Shown here: piece by piece, positions 26,201-39,489 of the stretch
Numbering within the stretch: the stretch's first letter is position 1
Layout of the letters: each line of letters begins with the position of its first letter
Assembly (NCBI GenBank): GCA_037389465.1
Contig: JAZARR010000123.1
Span: 1,186,501 to 1,250,500 of the forward strand
Length of the DNA: 64,000 bases
Direction of reading: 5' to 3'
From: Baylisascaris procyonis
Lineage: Eukaryota; Nematoda; Chromadorea; Rhabditida; Ascarididae
The notes under the pieces: model-generated
The model's database searches: none
What the model was told of the DNA's origin: nothing
What the model saw: only the letters and a program-made list of their open reading frames with translations
Translations under genes and position numbers: made by a program

Positions 26201-27269
26201 CTGAAAAAGAAAAACAATAAGCACCTTCGTGGTACTTAGTGAAAACTGGTCCCACATAGATATGATTTGACACATAAAACGACGTAAAATGAACTTGGAA
26301 AGGCATGATTTCATGCAAACACACATAAGAAATGTTGCATTGTAACGCATTAAAAGAGCAAGGGCTCATTTAGATCATTGCGATAGTATGGCTTCGAGGA
26401 GCGTTTTTCAAGAGGCCCTTTTATCTTGATATTTGCGTCAAGAGGCATTGACTGCATTATAAGTTGCATAGCGAAATATCTGTGGTGTAGCAGAACATAT
26501 TTGTGGCGCAACTGTCTATGTATCCAACGGTTGCCGCTACAATTCCTTTTTGAACACAAACTGCTTCTTTACGATATTTGGTGACAGTCGCAAATCATAT
26601 GATATTTTCTTCAAACTCCCATCAACCATCATAACAGTCATAGGACTTGATGGACAATGATGTAGGATCGATTCAATTGCTAACGAAAACTCTTTTCCAC
26701 AAGAACATGTAAGTTGTAGTTGTGAAGAATTTCCCTTCAATGAACTCACATATCTTCGCTTTGATTCAATCGTTTGGTTGCTCTCTTCCGTCAAAAATCA
26801 TTTGTTTCCTTTGACTTAAGCGCTATTTGCAGTAAAACTTTGATTTCTCGCAATGCCTAATTACATCTATCCTATCTAAAAAAAATGTATGCACATATCA
26901 TGTGAGATTTATTGCGCTTCAATAGTTCAGCGAACATTTCTGGGAAATATGAGCATAACGAACCATCTGTCGTATACTTTCATCGTTTGACGTAATTATG
27001 AACAGATGTAGTCGATTGATTGTTATAGAAATTGCATAATTTAGCACATTGTTCGTATGCATCTGTGCGGAACAGTGCACCGAATAAATGTGACCGGCTG
27101 ATCTTCATATATGAAAGCTTTATAAAGATAGGAGTTGGGGGGAAACAGTTTGTCCCTCAGATTTTTATTAACAGTAAGTTCAAAATATTCCAGCACGAGG
27201 ATATACACAAGCATGATGGCTTACAGCTGTTTTTGTTGCAGTATCATCTCGAATGTTGCACATTCGTTG

Positions 27270-27510
27270 ACGGTGACCGTGGCGCTCTTACAGAGAACGA
27301 TAGCACCCTGGCTGCGAATAGACTTGAGCTCCTGCCTCACATTGCGTACGCACCACTACCGTACTCTGCACTCTGCAAACGAATACTAACACCTATCAGA
27401 GAAGGTTGAAAACTTGTAGTAGAAACATGCATTTTTTTCCCATCATTCAACTGAGTGTGTCAAATAATGTCCCCATGCAAAATATCAGCTCGAAGGGGAA
27501 ATGCACTTGC
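27270..27510. repeat. Single-arm copy of the 30.7-31.2 kb foldback repeat
   Basis: Shares CACCACTACCGTA, CTCTGCAAACGAATACTAA, GAAACATGCA, TTCCCATCATTCAACT and CCCATGCAAAAT blocks with the left arm of the element at 30677-31175, in the same orientation. The second arm is absent. The plus-strand frame 27032-27409 is a by-product of this repeat and flanking DNA. Confidence 0.75.
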
Positions 27511-28189
27511 TGTATGGGACATCGTTTTCTACAATCGTACCGGAGCGCGCATCATAGAAACTCGAAGCCATCGTTCTCTGCAATCGTGCCGTTGACCGCT
27601 CCTTTCAATAGCCACTCTTGACAACGCCCATAGAATATTTGCAAAGAAATGCAAAAAATTAGTGATCGCTTTATTTGACTCATATATGTGAAAAATTCTC
27701 GATACTTTAGATAGTACAATTTTTATCAGCAAAAGCAATTCTTTCGTTGAAGAGATATCAAGAAAATATAACATTTTTATTAGCATAAGAAATATTTTTT
27801 TTTGTGCTGAGCAAATCTGAGATGTGGTTTAAAGCAGATCCCATTCTTGCTGCGAAGAGAAAATATTGAGTGTTACTCTAAAATTCCCTGCTAAATATTG
27901 AATGTCTAAATTTTTTTTTTAAACTGTAGTCACAGAATGCTTCTTCCAGACGAGTAAACTTAGACAGAATTTTATTGCACTGAGAATTGCGCATATTAGT
28001 AAAATTAAGAAGAGAGGGGTGAACCGTTGTTTCGGAGAGCCCTTCTTTTGGGGGAGGAGGAAAAGAATGGAGACGGCAACGAAATGTCCATGAAGCGAAA
28101 TTAGAATGGCCTATTAAGCTAAAAAATCATAGCTTGAAATTCGTGAATGCAATCAGTGAAATTTATGTATATATGCCCGGCTGCGATCC

Positions 28190-28660
28190 TAGAAATGAGG
28201 CCACGATCTTTTAGCAGTGATACACCACCCCTTCGTGGTGCGGGGCAGCCAAAGGCTTCTGGAAGGCTATATTAGTGCAGCGTTATGCTCCCTCAGGTCC
28301 TACCATGCTGGAAAGGCTCCAAGTACTCAAGGGTGACTAGTGCATGTCTGATCCTCAATGACGATCCCGGCTAAGGTCCCATCTAAATGAGCAGACCGCG
28401 GCTCTAACGGCACGACGGCTACCAACCCAAACGTCACTACCGCAAATCTTAACTGTTAAAAAGTCGAATAAACAAATGGAATTCGACAAATCGGCTCCGA
28501 TCCTTGGCAAATGAACGGATTGTCAGGTGAATATTGTATATATGTATACATCTATAATCTAGGTGAGGACAGTTGCGTAAATGTGTATATGTATAAGTGA
28601 AGTGCAGGAGCTGCATAAATAAATAAATAGATGAATATAAAAGTATAGTGCGCAGTAACT
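28190..28660. mobile_element. GC-richer retroelement-like patch with an A-rich tail
   Basis: About 300 bp of markedly GC-richer DNA (TTCGTGGTGCGGGGCAGCC, GACCGCGGCTCTAACGGCAC) in an AT-rich setting, running into a 3' tail of AATAAATAAATAG repeats near 28616. This resembles the 3' end of a non-LTR retroelement or SINE, but no protein frame can be read and no family is assigned. Confidence 0.35.
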
Positions 28661-29014
28661 ATATGAAAAAAAGCATCGTGCTCATCAAATTTTCTATATT
28701 TCTGCAGTTATCAGCAAATTTTAGGTTGCTGTACATTCGATTTTGCTTTTTGCAAAATAATAGCATTAACAATATTTCATTACATTCGATTTTTACGCGT
28801 CTTTAAATTAAATAAATATATACCCCTTTGATATGATTCTTAACGATAAGAATATAAAATGGTCGAGTAAGCTAGAAACGAAATTCTATGCCGATGTTGA
28901 ATAACTGCTATACTGTGATGCTCGAATAATCTTTTTATCGATCTTTTCAATACAAGAATTTGGCGACGTTTTTGCAAATTTTCACCAAAAAAAAAAAAAA
29001 ATTCACAGTATTAA

Positions 29015-29051
29015 AAAATCCAGGTTATCTACTAGAGATAACCTGGATTTT
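29015..29051. repeat. Perfect 16-bp hairpin with a 5-base loop
   Basis: AAAATCCAGGTTATCT (29015-29030), loop ACTAG, then its exact reverse complement (29036-29051). It follows a poly-A run. It is too short for a typical microRNA precursor and has no U-run like a bacterial terminator. It may be a transposon end or a replication-generated palindrome. Confidence 0.85.
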
Positions 29052-29708
29052 GGCGATAGTGGCGATAGGGTTGTGCAAATTGAGCATCGAAGCATACATT
29101 GTCGACGTCATGAAAGCTTATCGTATGATAGTGATGCATCATTCGATACACATATTAAAATTGAATCGTTGATTAGTGTTCTTCTTGTATGATAGGATTA
29201 TGCCTAACTAGCAATGCATTTTTAAATTATCATCTGCAGTGGAGCATTTTGATGTAGATTTCATTTAATAGAAATGATGGAGACATCTTATAGGGAGCAC
29301 TTGCAGATGTTAATTTAATATAACAATTAAGTGATAATACACGTTCCTCATTTCACTAATAAAACATCAACATATCCATACGAAGGCAAGTTTCATTTAA
29401 AGTATGAGGCAGTCATCATTAAACGGAGTGAAATCATCCTCTTATCTTCACAATCAACGATGATATCTCCAGGTCAGTTCAGACACCACCTTGGCATCCT
29501 TTCAGAAGATGAAGGACTCCCATCCTTTCAAATGATAGTCATCTTAGATGGGGGTGGTCGAAGGGTATCTCTGCATGGGGTAGCGAGCACACATTATACA
29601 GTACCATAATTTGGAGAGGAAATTGACATCTTTCACATCTTCGTCGTTTCATTCTCCAAAGAATGAAAACTAACATAGAGTATATCCGTTGCCAAAAAAA
29701 AATTTCGA

Positions 29709-32700
29709 TCAATGCTTGGGAGAGCGGAAAAACCTCGACAGGAAACTACCTTTGTTATGAACCTTCTTCGATTGCTTTACAGTCTCTTTGACTTCGTTCT
29801 CGGCCTCTTCAGCCTCTCTGATTATCTGCAAAAGTTTTTTTAATTTACCTCATCGTATTCAAACAGTCTTCGGTGTTGGGATATCTGTTTGCAAAATAGA
29901 ACAGAAACTAATCTGAGTATTCCTGATCGATAGCTTCAACTATAATATTGCTTGGCTGAGGCTTAGGAAGTTGGTACTACAGGTCATAACAACCGGAAAT
30001 ATGTGCTTTAGAGCTGGATCATTCAAAAGAATACTAAATCAGAACGATACATCCCACAAGTTGCAATCAAGCAAAAGAGGAAGAGCAATACCAAGGATAG
30101 CCTCTATGCAAAAGTGATGCTAAGGGCAATATTACAAACCCCCTAAAGGAAAGGAACTTCTGGAGGATAAACTTCTGACATTTCAAACTCACGCAAATAT
30201 TCATAGATAAAAAGTGAATGGATTCTGGAGATTTACTTTTTTCCATTGTTATGCTTTCTATGGCCCACGATCTACAACATTCTGATATAATCTTATTAAC
30301 ATGGTGCAAATTTGTCAATAATCTATTACCACCGGAAAGCAGCTAGAAGAAACAATCGAGATCTGTCGATAGTAACGCATGCTTGCTTACGCCCAAAATC
30401 ATTGACTAAAAGTGTTTTCATGCGCTTCTGAAAATTTTGCCTTACGGATGTGCTCGCATCTACTCGGATTCATGTATGTGCCTGTTTGCCTTTCTGTTCA
30501 GTAGCTTCAATTCGACGAACTAGCTGCAGCTAAGAAATTCGACGGATATAATGCACACCCTTTAATATCGTTTCTCATGCCCACTTCGAAATAAACTGTA
30601 GGCATTTCAAGCCGCAAAAAAAAGCAATTCTTTTACATTTTACACCAGTCCATTTAGCGCAAAGAGGGGGGTACCACTGTGTAGAACGATGGCACTATGG
30701 TTGCGAACCACGAACAGAGCTGAATTTGTATCCCACATCGGGTGCGCACCACTACCGTATTCTGCAAGCGAATACTAATGCCCATCACAGGAACTCGAAA
30801 ACTTGCAGTATAAACATGCAGATTTTTCCCATCATTCAACTCAGAATCTCAAGTAACGCCCCATGCAAAATTTCAACTCGATTGAAGGAGGGGAAGAATC
30901 CAACTCTGCTAAGATTGCAGAGAACATTGACCCATCCAGCAAGTGCACTTCACATCCTTCTATCGAGTTGAAATCTTGCATAGGGACATTATTTGACATT
31001 CTAAGTCGAATGACTGGAAAGCTTGCATGTTTCTAATACAAGTTTTCGAGTTTCTATGATGGTGCTAGTATTCGCTTGCAGAGTGCAGGACACGGTAGTG
31101 CTGCGTACGTTATGTGGGCATGAACTCAGCTCCGTTCGCGGTTCGTAACCCGGGTGCCATCGTTCTGTGCAAGAGTGCCAAAACGAGTTCGCACGATATG
31201 TGCTTTTGAGTATTCTTATCTGATCAGCCATTTTCATAAGTAACCGTATGCAATAAAGGTGCATAACGACAATCCCAAAAAATTTTCATTCCTTTATCAC
31301 TCTATCGGTGTAAAATGACTTCATTCACTTTTCAGTTTCCTTGAAGTTAATGGATGGACGTGGAATCATGGCATGAGAGATCATCAGATACGATATATAA
31401 TACTCATCAAATTTCCCTCTTCCAGCTTCATAAGCTTTTGCAAAAGTAAATTCGAAGAAGCCGATTAAAAACCGGACATTTGCGCAAAGTCTGTACGGAA
31501 AGTTCCACTCATTAACTTGTAAAGGCAATTTTTTGTAACTTCTTTTTTTTTAAATTGTGGTTGATTAGGTAAATGGGATACAAAAGCGCATATCATGCTA
31601 GCTCCTTTGATATGCTTTGTCACTTGCTTAACTTCAATAAATTGCGAATGGTTGAGTGGTCGTAATTAAATTTGCATTAAGATCCATCCCACTAGCTGTT
31701 CTATAGATGCTCGCAGACGAATAAATTAAACCACTCTCAGGAAACCGTGTTTTTTTTCTCTTTCATTCACGTACCTCCTCAATTCTTCAACTCATTTTTC
31801 AATCAGAAGTGATAATTGGGGCTAGGAAGTAATTCTCTGGCCGCAAACCTTTTGCAATTCTGCTTCATCGACCTCGTTATCCTCATCGCTGCCAATATCA
31901 TTGCCGTACTTATCCAAGCTTCGTTCCCAAAATTTTCCCAATTCTTTATTGATTTTTTCGTTTTTAAGCGATTCTTGTCGAGCTAAAATTAGAAACTTAG
32001 TATTTATGAAGAGATATGCATCCAGATTTTCAATTAAAAATAACACTCATATTTTGAGATTCTTATCGACTAAAAAGCGTTGCAGTTCTATCACTCTTAA
32101 TAAAAGAGTTTTCGATGTAGTCAAGGGAAGCACAAAGGTGGGAGATCACTTTTATTCGCGCTAACACAAATTTCTAAACTATTCCAATGCTAATTTTTGT
32201 TTTCCTTCATATATTTCCCAAAAAAGAGAGATATCACTAGTAGCTTTATCTAAGGGAAATCCCTACCAAAGAAAAACTTTGCAAGTCATCCCTCAGTACT
32301 CTTTCTTCCCTCCCCTCTTCCCCCCCCCCCAGCTCATGCTAACTGAAAACACCTTGGTCGATAAATAATACTAACTTGAAGCATAAAAATACTCACTTAA
32401 TCTTGCAATCCTTCGCATTTCTTTCTTCGTCGATTTATCGCTCGCCGCTACGCATGCAGCAGCATCAAATGATTCCTGTTCCGCAAATTTCAGTTTATCG
32501 GCTAAATCCTTCATCCCACGTATTGTCTCCTCACCCATTATTATATCATTACTGATACCGGAGCTTGTCGGTGATTCACCTGCAATAATTGATATCATAT
32601 CAATTTCACAGTGATTCAATTTTAAAGTAATCGTAGAGAAAATATTAACGTAAGATAGAATCTTCACATAAATTCGCATTAAACTCTAATAGGATGGGTG

Positions 32701-35700
32701 GAAGGCAAATATTGTCAAATATAAAACAAATCATTTTAAGTTTTTTAAACATCGCCGAACTCTGACTACAATTCCCTTGATTTTGACGCCTTTGACTTTT
32801 ATGTACCATCCAAATAGGTTAGAGGTATTTTCGTATTTGTATTTTACGTTATATTTTCTCTACGTTATAGCACAATGTAAAAAAAAACTCCGTTCCTGAT
32901 TATGCGCCCTTCCCCCTCCTCCCCCCCCCCACCCAAAAAAACCTCAAACCTTTAGACTCCGACAGTGATAAACAAGGTTTTGTGGTAATTCTAGTCAACA
33001 TTCCTTGGCCAATCGGTGAATTTGTAAACTATGTCCATACTCGATGAATATAATGACGTTAAAATGGATTCGAAGCGTATGACGAAAACGGGTAGCCAAT
33101 CTTCGCCTTCATCCAACAGATGGTAGTTTCTTTAAACCAACCCAAGCTGAGCTACGCCAACGACGATCAAATGTCATCCAAAATCTTGGTTTACTTTTCC
33201 ACAATCTCAAGGGGTAAAATTTACAGGGAGTGGGTTAACTGTGAGTGCAAGTAAAAGCATAAAGCGACATTCCAACTGACCACAGAATTTCTTTGTTTCC
33301 ACCGCAGGTAATTCTTCCTGATCGTCGGTGTTGACTTCAATATGGTGGTATTGATTGTACCTTTGCTCGAGTTGCTTCACCGGATCCCACTTCTTTTCAA
33401 TACGAACTTCATCGCGCGCCTTTTCTATTAGATCTCTCACTGTTTCTTCTTTTATTTCACCTTTCTTCCTTGCGAACATCTGCATTTTGAGGTGTTATCA
33501 CAAAAATGAAAAATTTCATAAAACGAGAAGCCTTAAATCTTTCAACGGCGACTACAACAAATTAGATATGAAGTGCTCAACGTATTATACAGCGATTCAC
33601 CAGCATTCGTGAAGGTGGGGGAGGGGGTGCCTTCAGGCGTCACAATGTTTTCACCCCCTTCTAACGTCAAACTTCCAAACGCCGAACGATTTCACCCCTC
33701 AGAATGTTTTTTTTTTTCACTAGTGAAATGCGGAAAATTTGCTTTTGTCAGCAAACAATTTCTCTAACCTCCAACAATTTCATTTCTCTTAGAAATTCTT
33801 TAAAACCGAAACTTTCCCTTTCAATTTCCTCTCTTCGAATCAACAATATTTCCCCCATATCCTCATCCACAAATCTCAACTGTGATGGTGAACGTTATTT
33901 TGATAATGGAAACCACAAATACACTCGTCGCATAAAACAACAACGCATTACGGCGAATCATAGGGCGACAACATAAAACGAATCAAAGGTTTTCAGCTAT
34001 ATTTCGGTGTCAATAATGTCTAGCTCATTTTATATGAACGAATAAATATTTCTAGGCTCAAGAAAACGTTTAAGCATATTGTCCCAGCCCGTTCCTTCAT
34101 CCCATTGACTTTTAAGACAGAACGAATCTATCACTAGTGCAAATCAAGAAATGACTTCCACAATAACTAAACAAACAAGTTGAAAAAAGTTTTTAAAAAA
34201 AAGCGCAACTTACCAAAGAAGGATTACGAATTTCCTCAACTGGCACCTCACGTAATTTTGCTAGACGCTCTTCTATTTCACTTAGTGTTGCCGTCTTATT
34301 TCCTAAAATATTTTCGGCACAATTAAAAGTATAATATCGAAAAATAAGATATAAAAATAAAAACTGCAAATATTCAAAATCACTTGAATCATGTTCATAT
34401 TTTCTTTTTTCCCAATCAATGATAGCACTTTCATTCCTGTTTCTAAATGCTGGATAATAACACAATAAGAAGGCATTCTCGGATATATCTGAAAAAATAC
34501 TTTTTAAAGTTATAATAAGTTTTACCAGAAATTATTTACATTAGTAAAATTTTAGTTGCTCTTTCTAAGCAATCTCGAAATTTTCAACACTATCTTCCTC
34601 TTCGCCATAAGACACAAATGATCCATTGTCGCCCCATCCCCTCCTCCTCCCTCTCCCCCTCCCCCCCCCCTCTTTATCCACAGATCTCAAACACCAATCT
34701 CTCTACCGCACAAGCCGTTTCTCAATTTCAGGAACATTGTTTATTACCCCGTCAGCTTCGCTAATCTACAAGGGTTTTTCAATATTATGCCTTTCTCAAA
34801 CAAAACATAAGCAAGATGATGGCTTTCAGATAGCATTCGCATGGTCTCTTTTGCGAATGTTCCTAAAGTTTTGTCCATTCTATGTATCTATAAGCTCTAA
34901 ATAGTTTGCAAACAAGCTTTGCCTTTCTGCAATAAAATCTTTAGAAAATTCTAAAATTTTAGACACTTTGCGAGGAATGTTTCGGCTCTAATAATTCACC
35001 AATTATCCCATTATTCCGTAAATAATTATCACTGCGTAATTTCGGAAACGGATTTGAGCTATTCAATCCAAGATCTATATTCAAATTGCAAATGATTTCC
35101 CACAAATTGATGCAACAACCTTAAAGCTGCAATATCTGTGCATTCAGCGTGCAAGCAACAATATTCTATAGCCTTTAGCTTTTAATTGGAAAAAAAAAAA
35201 GGTACCATAATAAAGAATAAAAGGACGGAGAGATTCCCTGCTTAAATTTTGCTTTCAACTAGATGTAAGCCTTTTTTTCATCTGAAATTATTCGCATCTT
35301 TTTTTTACGTGAGACCTCTTACGTATACGTGAGCTATACACAAGGGACCAAGGCTTATACGTGAGATACACCAACTTATCCGCCTCCCTCATTAAAATAG
35401 GTAAGTACGAGATGATCTAAATCAGTATGACACGTGCAGGGCTTTCACAACTACGGAAAATTTGTGGTATTTTTTTGGCTGTTTTACATTTCCCATTTAT
35501 GCAAAAGCCGCGTATGGTACCACCTTCCACAGAAAGCGTGAGTCACTTTTAAATGAAATGTAGGAATTTTTAACTCTTCGTTAACTGGTTACATACTTAC
35601 AGCAATAACTATCTAAAAATATTCTTAACGGGGCAGGAAGTCATTTCAGGTCATTCCAGGTATTAGGAACATGTTAGCAAAAATTAGAATTACTAATGCA

Positions 35701-38700
35701 AGAAAGATGTAAGTATTCACACCTTTATTCTCCAAAATGGCACGTTCAGATTTCAAATCATTGAGTCGTTTTTCGATATTCTGACGATCATTACCACAAA
35801 CAGCAGAATAAGGCGGTGGTTGAGGAGATAAACGATGAGGTAATTTCGTTCGAAGTGGACGTTGAGGTGATGGATATGCATGACGCATCGATGGTGGTGG
35901 TAATTCGTCCTCTCCCCACCATCGTTCACCCACTCGTCCCCCACCACCTTCTGGTGCATCATGCTCCGCCTATAATAACGTTTATTGATCTGATTCTATA
36001 TACGATATCATCATCCAGAATGTGTATAATTTCAAATGCAAAAGAGTTATCATTTGCAATTATTGAAACTCAAAATATCCACAAATTCACGCTTCCAGTG
36101 TGTCAAATTTCGATAGAGATACGGATATTCCTCGCAAATCCTCAAATTATGGTGGTGACGGACAACAACCGCATATGCCTTTCGGGAAAACATAGGCACA
36201 AGGATTTTGCTTGTGGACGGCAAAATGTGCAACATTAATGCTCAAATCTCGTGGATAAGTGAACTTCAATGCTAATTAGATACTTGCAAGCAGTTAAATT
36301 TAATTAAGATCGGTGCACGATCACATAAAATGACTGATCCTAAAAAAGTTAAAGTTACGAATTTCCGTCGAGGAATCCGCTTCAAATTGGAGACAGCCGG
36401 TGTGGAGGACAGATGAGAGGCGATTTGCTTATTAGGGTGCGTAGATAGTCAATGCCCTATAAAACACATTTACATTCTATAAGATTTCCCTCTACAGCAC
36501 TAATTTCTTCCAGAACATCTCCTCAAAAGTTGCTTTTTATGCCTATAATAGAGATGCTTGCACTCAGTAATAAGGAATAAAGTTAATTCAATAAAAATTA
36601 ACGTCCAACACTGATTGATATCAACTTCATCCTATCCTTAAGAGCTTCTTATTTGAGGTCATCAACTAACTTTTAATTTAAGGAAAACATTGTAAACGAA
36701 TAACCATTTCGTTGTTTCGTTGAGTAAGTTTTCGATAGCAAGGTGGACATACAGAGACAGGTTTATCGGCAAGACGACGAATAATCACTTTATGATTTAA
36801 ACAATTCGAACAGAATCCAAAACCACAATTCGAACAACCTTGCTGAAAATTCTCTTCTTCAATCAATGAATATAATGAAAATCATTGATGCTCGATTTTA
36901 TCTCAACGACTTTCTGCTTTCCTCATCGTTCGGTCTATTCCATCGTTTAAATTTTAGCAATAGGAACGGGAGGGGAGGTGGGAGGGGGTGGGAAGGGGGT
37001 GGGAATGGGGGTGGGAAGGGAGTGGGAAGGGGGTTGGAGGGGAAGATGACAAGGTAGAACGATGAATGGGAAAGGAAATCCCACAACATTTTCATGTTCC
37101 AATAGTAAAATCATATACGTTGTTTCAATTTTTCTCCCCCTTAAAAATCGCTAATTCTTTCGTTACTATCTTCAACATAAATACTGAACAGATCAATCCG
37201 AACGTTTGTAGAAATTCGTAATTGAAAAAAAGTAAATGCTATTTATTGTATTTAGTGAATTCAAACAAGAAGGACAAGATGTTAGAGTGATGATAAATGA
37301 TGGAAGTAACTGAACATTAAACCAATGGAATAGGATGACAAAAGAGTTGACACAAAAGGTGTTCTAATATACCTTTTCGCTTGGGAATTCCTTTTTTTGG
37401 GAACCAATAACAAAAAAAAAAAATAAAATATTCAAAATGATCTCTCATCGTTTTAGTGATTTGAAATTTATGCAAATTTTTTGATATTTTTGAATATATG
37501 TGCAGCTCCCTTCGAACTTAGCAAATTAGCAAGAAAGAAAATAAAGGAAGTCAGTATAAATAAAAACCTCCAAATTCCGTAAATGCAGTTTAGCTATTTC
37601 TTGAAGTTAAACTCTGAGCACAAATAGGTGGATACATCCATAGCATTTACCTTTTATGGGAAATTTGTATAAACAGGATTAACAGGATCTCCCTCAATGT
37701 TTTCGTTGTCACGTTAAAGGAAGCAAAGAAAGAATAGATTATTGCTCAAAAGCTTCTTATCTTCCAGCCATTCCAATACGATACAACGTCCCTGATATAA
37801 AATATATTTCTATATGATTGGAACAAGGGTTTTTTGGAATTACCGAAAAAAACTCAAACAAAAAAATTTGCATTCAATAAAAAAAAATTCAATCTTAGCA
37901 AATCAATCATCCAATAAGAAATTCTCACATTTTAATTTAAAAAAAAAGAAAAACTACTAGCAAATAATACTAGTTAAAGAAAAAGCGCATAAATTATACT
38001 AATAATAAAAAAGTAAATTTGCATATTACCTCTCCTTCACTTAATTTCCCCCATTTGATGATTTTCATTAGTTAAATATTAAAAGTGATCACAACAATTT
38101 CTACGATTACATTGTCGTCATAATAATATAAGTTTTATAGCGGAAATACCTAATTTGCATTTTTTTAAACTTTATTATTTTATGCAAAAAAAAAAAACGA
38201 CTAGAAAGAAATATTCTCTCATTACGTATTCCTTTTTATTCGCCTTTCAGAGAACAAATGAGAAAAGGCTTTAATGCTAATCTCCCTATTTGAAAATTAT
38301 CTCATAGAAAATGAGAGTTTAATTTTCAGTTCTTGTTATAACGAAACACCGGAATTAACATCGGCATTATTTTTGACGGAATATAATTTTCTTCCTAGCG
38401 TAGTGGATATAAGATACAAGGAAGGATATAAGGAAGATATATCAATGGATATAAGGTCGATCATCACTAAAAATTAAAAATGGAATTTTGTATTTATATT
38501 TGAATTATAGCCATATTAATTCATTGTAATATTCACAAAAAAAAAATTCTTTTATATAGTACAATTTACTAATAGTTATATTGACGTTGAATGTTGTTTG
38601 TATTTTACATCAATCATTGTAATTCTCTCTGATGAATGAATCATAAATTACACATTACAAATTTCAACTGTTTTGATGGTCGCCTCTCATTTACACCTAT

Positions 38701-39344
38701 GTAAATATTCGTAACAAATTTCTTTAACTAGTATTAATTACTAGTAATCTTGTCAAATGTGTACTCCTCGAAATGAACAACATTTACCTATTTTTATAAA
38801 AAGAATTATTTACCCCTTCAAATCTGCTATATTCCCGTCGATTACTTAAGGCTTTAATTGGCTATCTCACCAGCAATCCGACCAATCCACAAGGTTGTTG
38901 CTTTTAAGTGCAACAATTGGATATTGTTTCTAAGTAACATCCATATTCGATTCAACTATCACTTCAGGATGAAGGATGATGGTTCAATGATGGAGAGGAA
39001 GATTAAATATTATTAGGGGTCAAAAATCCGATGACCTTTTCTTTCATGTTGTTTATTACACAAGCAGCTGTTAATTCAGTTGCCAACTTCAAAACACAAT
39101 AACTGTTTTATTATAGATGACCCATCATCACAGCGTAAAAAATTGAAACGATTCAATGGTATTCTTTTATAGAAATAACTGCTAAACTTATATACCTCAT
39201 TTAGCTAATCTCTATGAGATTATTGACACTAATCTATGAGGAGATAACTTAATTGGTCCTAATCTATTGAGGAATTATTACAACACTAACCTCTTTTCTG
39301 AATGCAGTATAGGGTGCCATACATTGTGTGCAAGGCATTTCCAT
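29709..39344 (-). CDS. FYVE-finger protein, abscission checkpoint regulator-like (ZFYVE19/ANCHR-like)
   Basis: Human ZFYVE19/ANCHR binds phosphoinositide and VPS4 to delay abscission. Eight exons here in reading order: 39291-39344, 36705-36842, 35723-35969, 34214-34302, 33281-33479, 32397-32579, 31849-31982, 29709-29825; all phases agree (386 aa). An intron splits the zinc finger after MEMPCTQCMAPYTAFRKE; the next exon starts QGCSNCGFGFCSNC. All eight zinc ligands are present: Cys5, 8, 21, 24, 29, 32, 50, 53. Two MIM-like helices follow, IEKRLNDLKSER and IEERLAKLREVPVEE, matching the paired ERLARLR/IEARLAAL helices of ANCHR. The C-terminal half is acidic and coiled. I read the last exon through to a TGA (ending RFFRSPKH); a weak GT at 29749 could extend it. 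The C-terminal B-box of vertebrate ANCHR was not found. Confidence 0.82.
30677..31175. mobile_element. Foldback element (about 215-bp inverted arms)
   Basis: Left arm about 30677-30892 and right arm about 30960-31175 are diverged reverse complements: TAGAACGATGGCAC...ACCACTACCGTATTCTGCA on the left mirrors TGCAGAGTGCAGGACACGGTAGTGCT...GTGCCATCGTTCTGT on the right. The spacer is about 70 bp. There is no coding capacity. A one-armed relative lies at 27270-27510. It falls inside the ANCHR-like gene's last intron (29826-31848), so it would be transcribed as a long hairpin. Confidence 0.8.
36968..37043 (+). repeat. G-run tract with quadruplex potential
   Basis: Plus-strand G runs of 3-5 bases separated by A, T or AA (GGGAGGGGAGGTGGGAGGGG and onward) over about 75 bp. 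At least nine runs of three or more G are present. It lies in intron 1 of the minus-strand ANCHR-like gene, so the template strand carries the G runs and the RNA would be C-rich. Confidence 0.85.
38030..38068 (-). CDS. Possible alternative first exon of the ANCHR-like gene
   Basis: An ATG opens 13 codons (MKIIKWGKLSEGE) that end in phase 0 before GTAATA, a donor also used in the reductase gene. The exon could splice to 36842 in frame, giving a protein without the first two zinc cysteines. The evidence is only frame and one donor, so it may be chance. Confidence 0.2.
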
Positions 39345-39486
39345 ATAACCAAATACTGCAATTCACAATCATAAATCAACACTACCACTCATTCAACAAA
39401 CATCCAACGATGCAGCAAATCGGCTTACTGTTTTATATCATTCACTGATTAGTCGAATACTTAACTTCTATCACATATCATGAAAA

Positions 39487-39489
<3 letters not shown>

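Noticed and set aside
27032..27409. 125-codon plus frame
   Set aside because: Overlaps the one-armed copy of the foldback repeat, has no motif, and another frame is open over the same bases.
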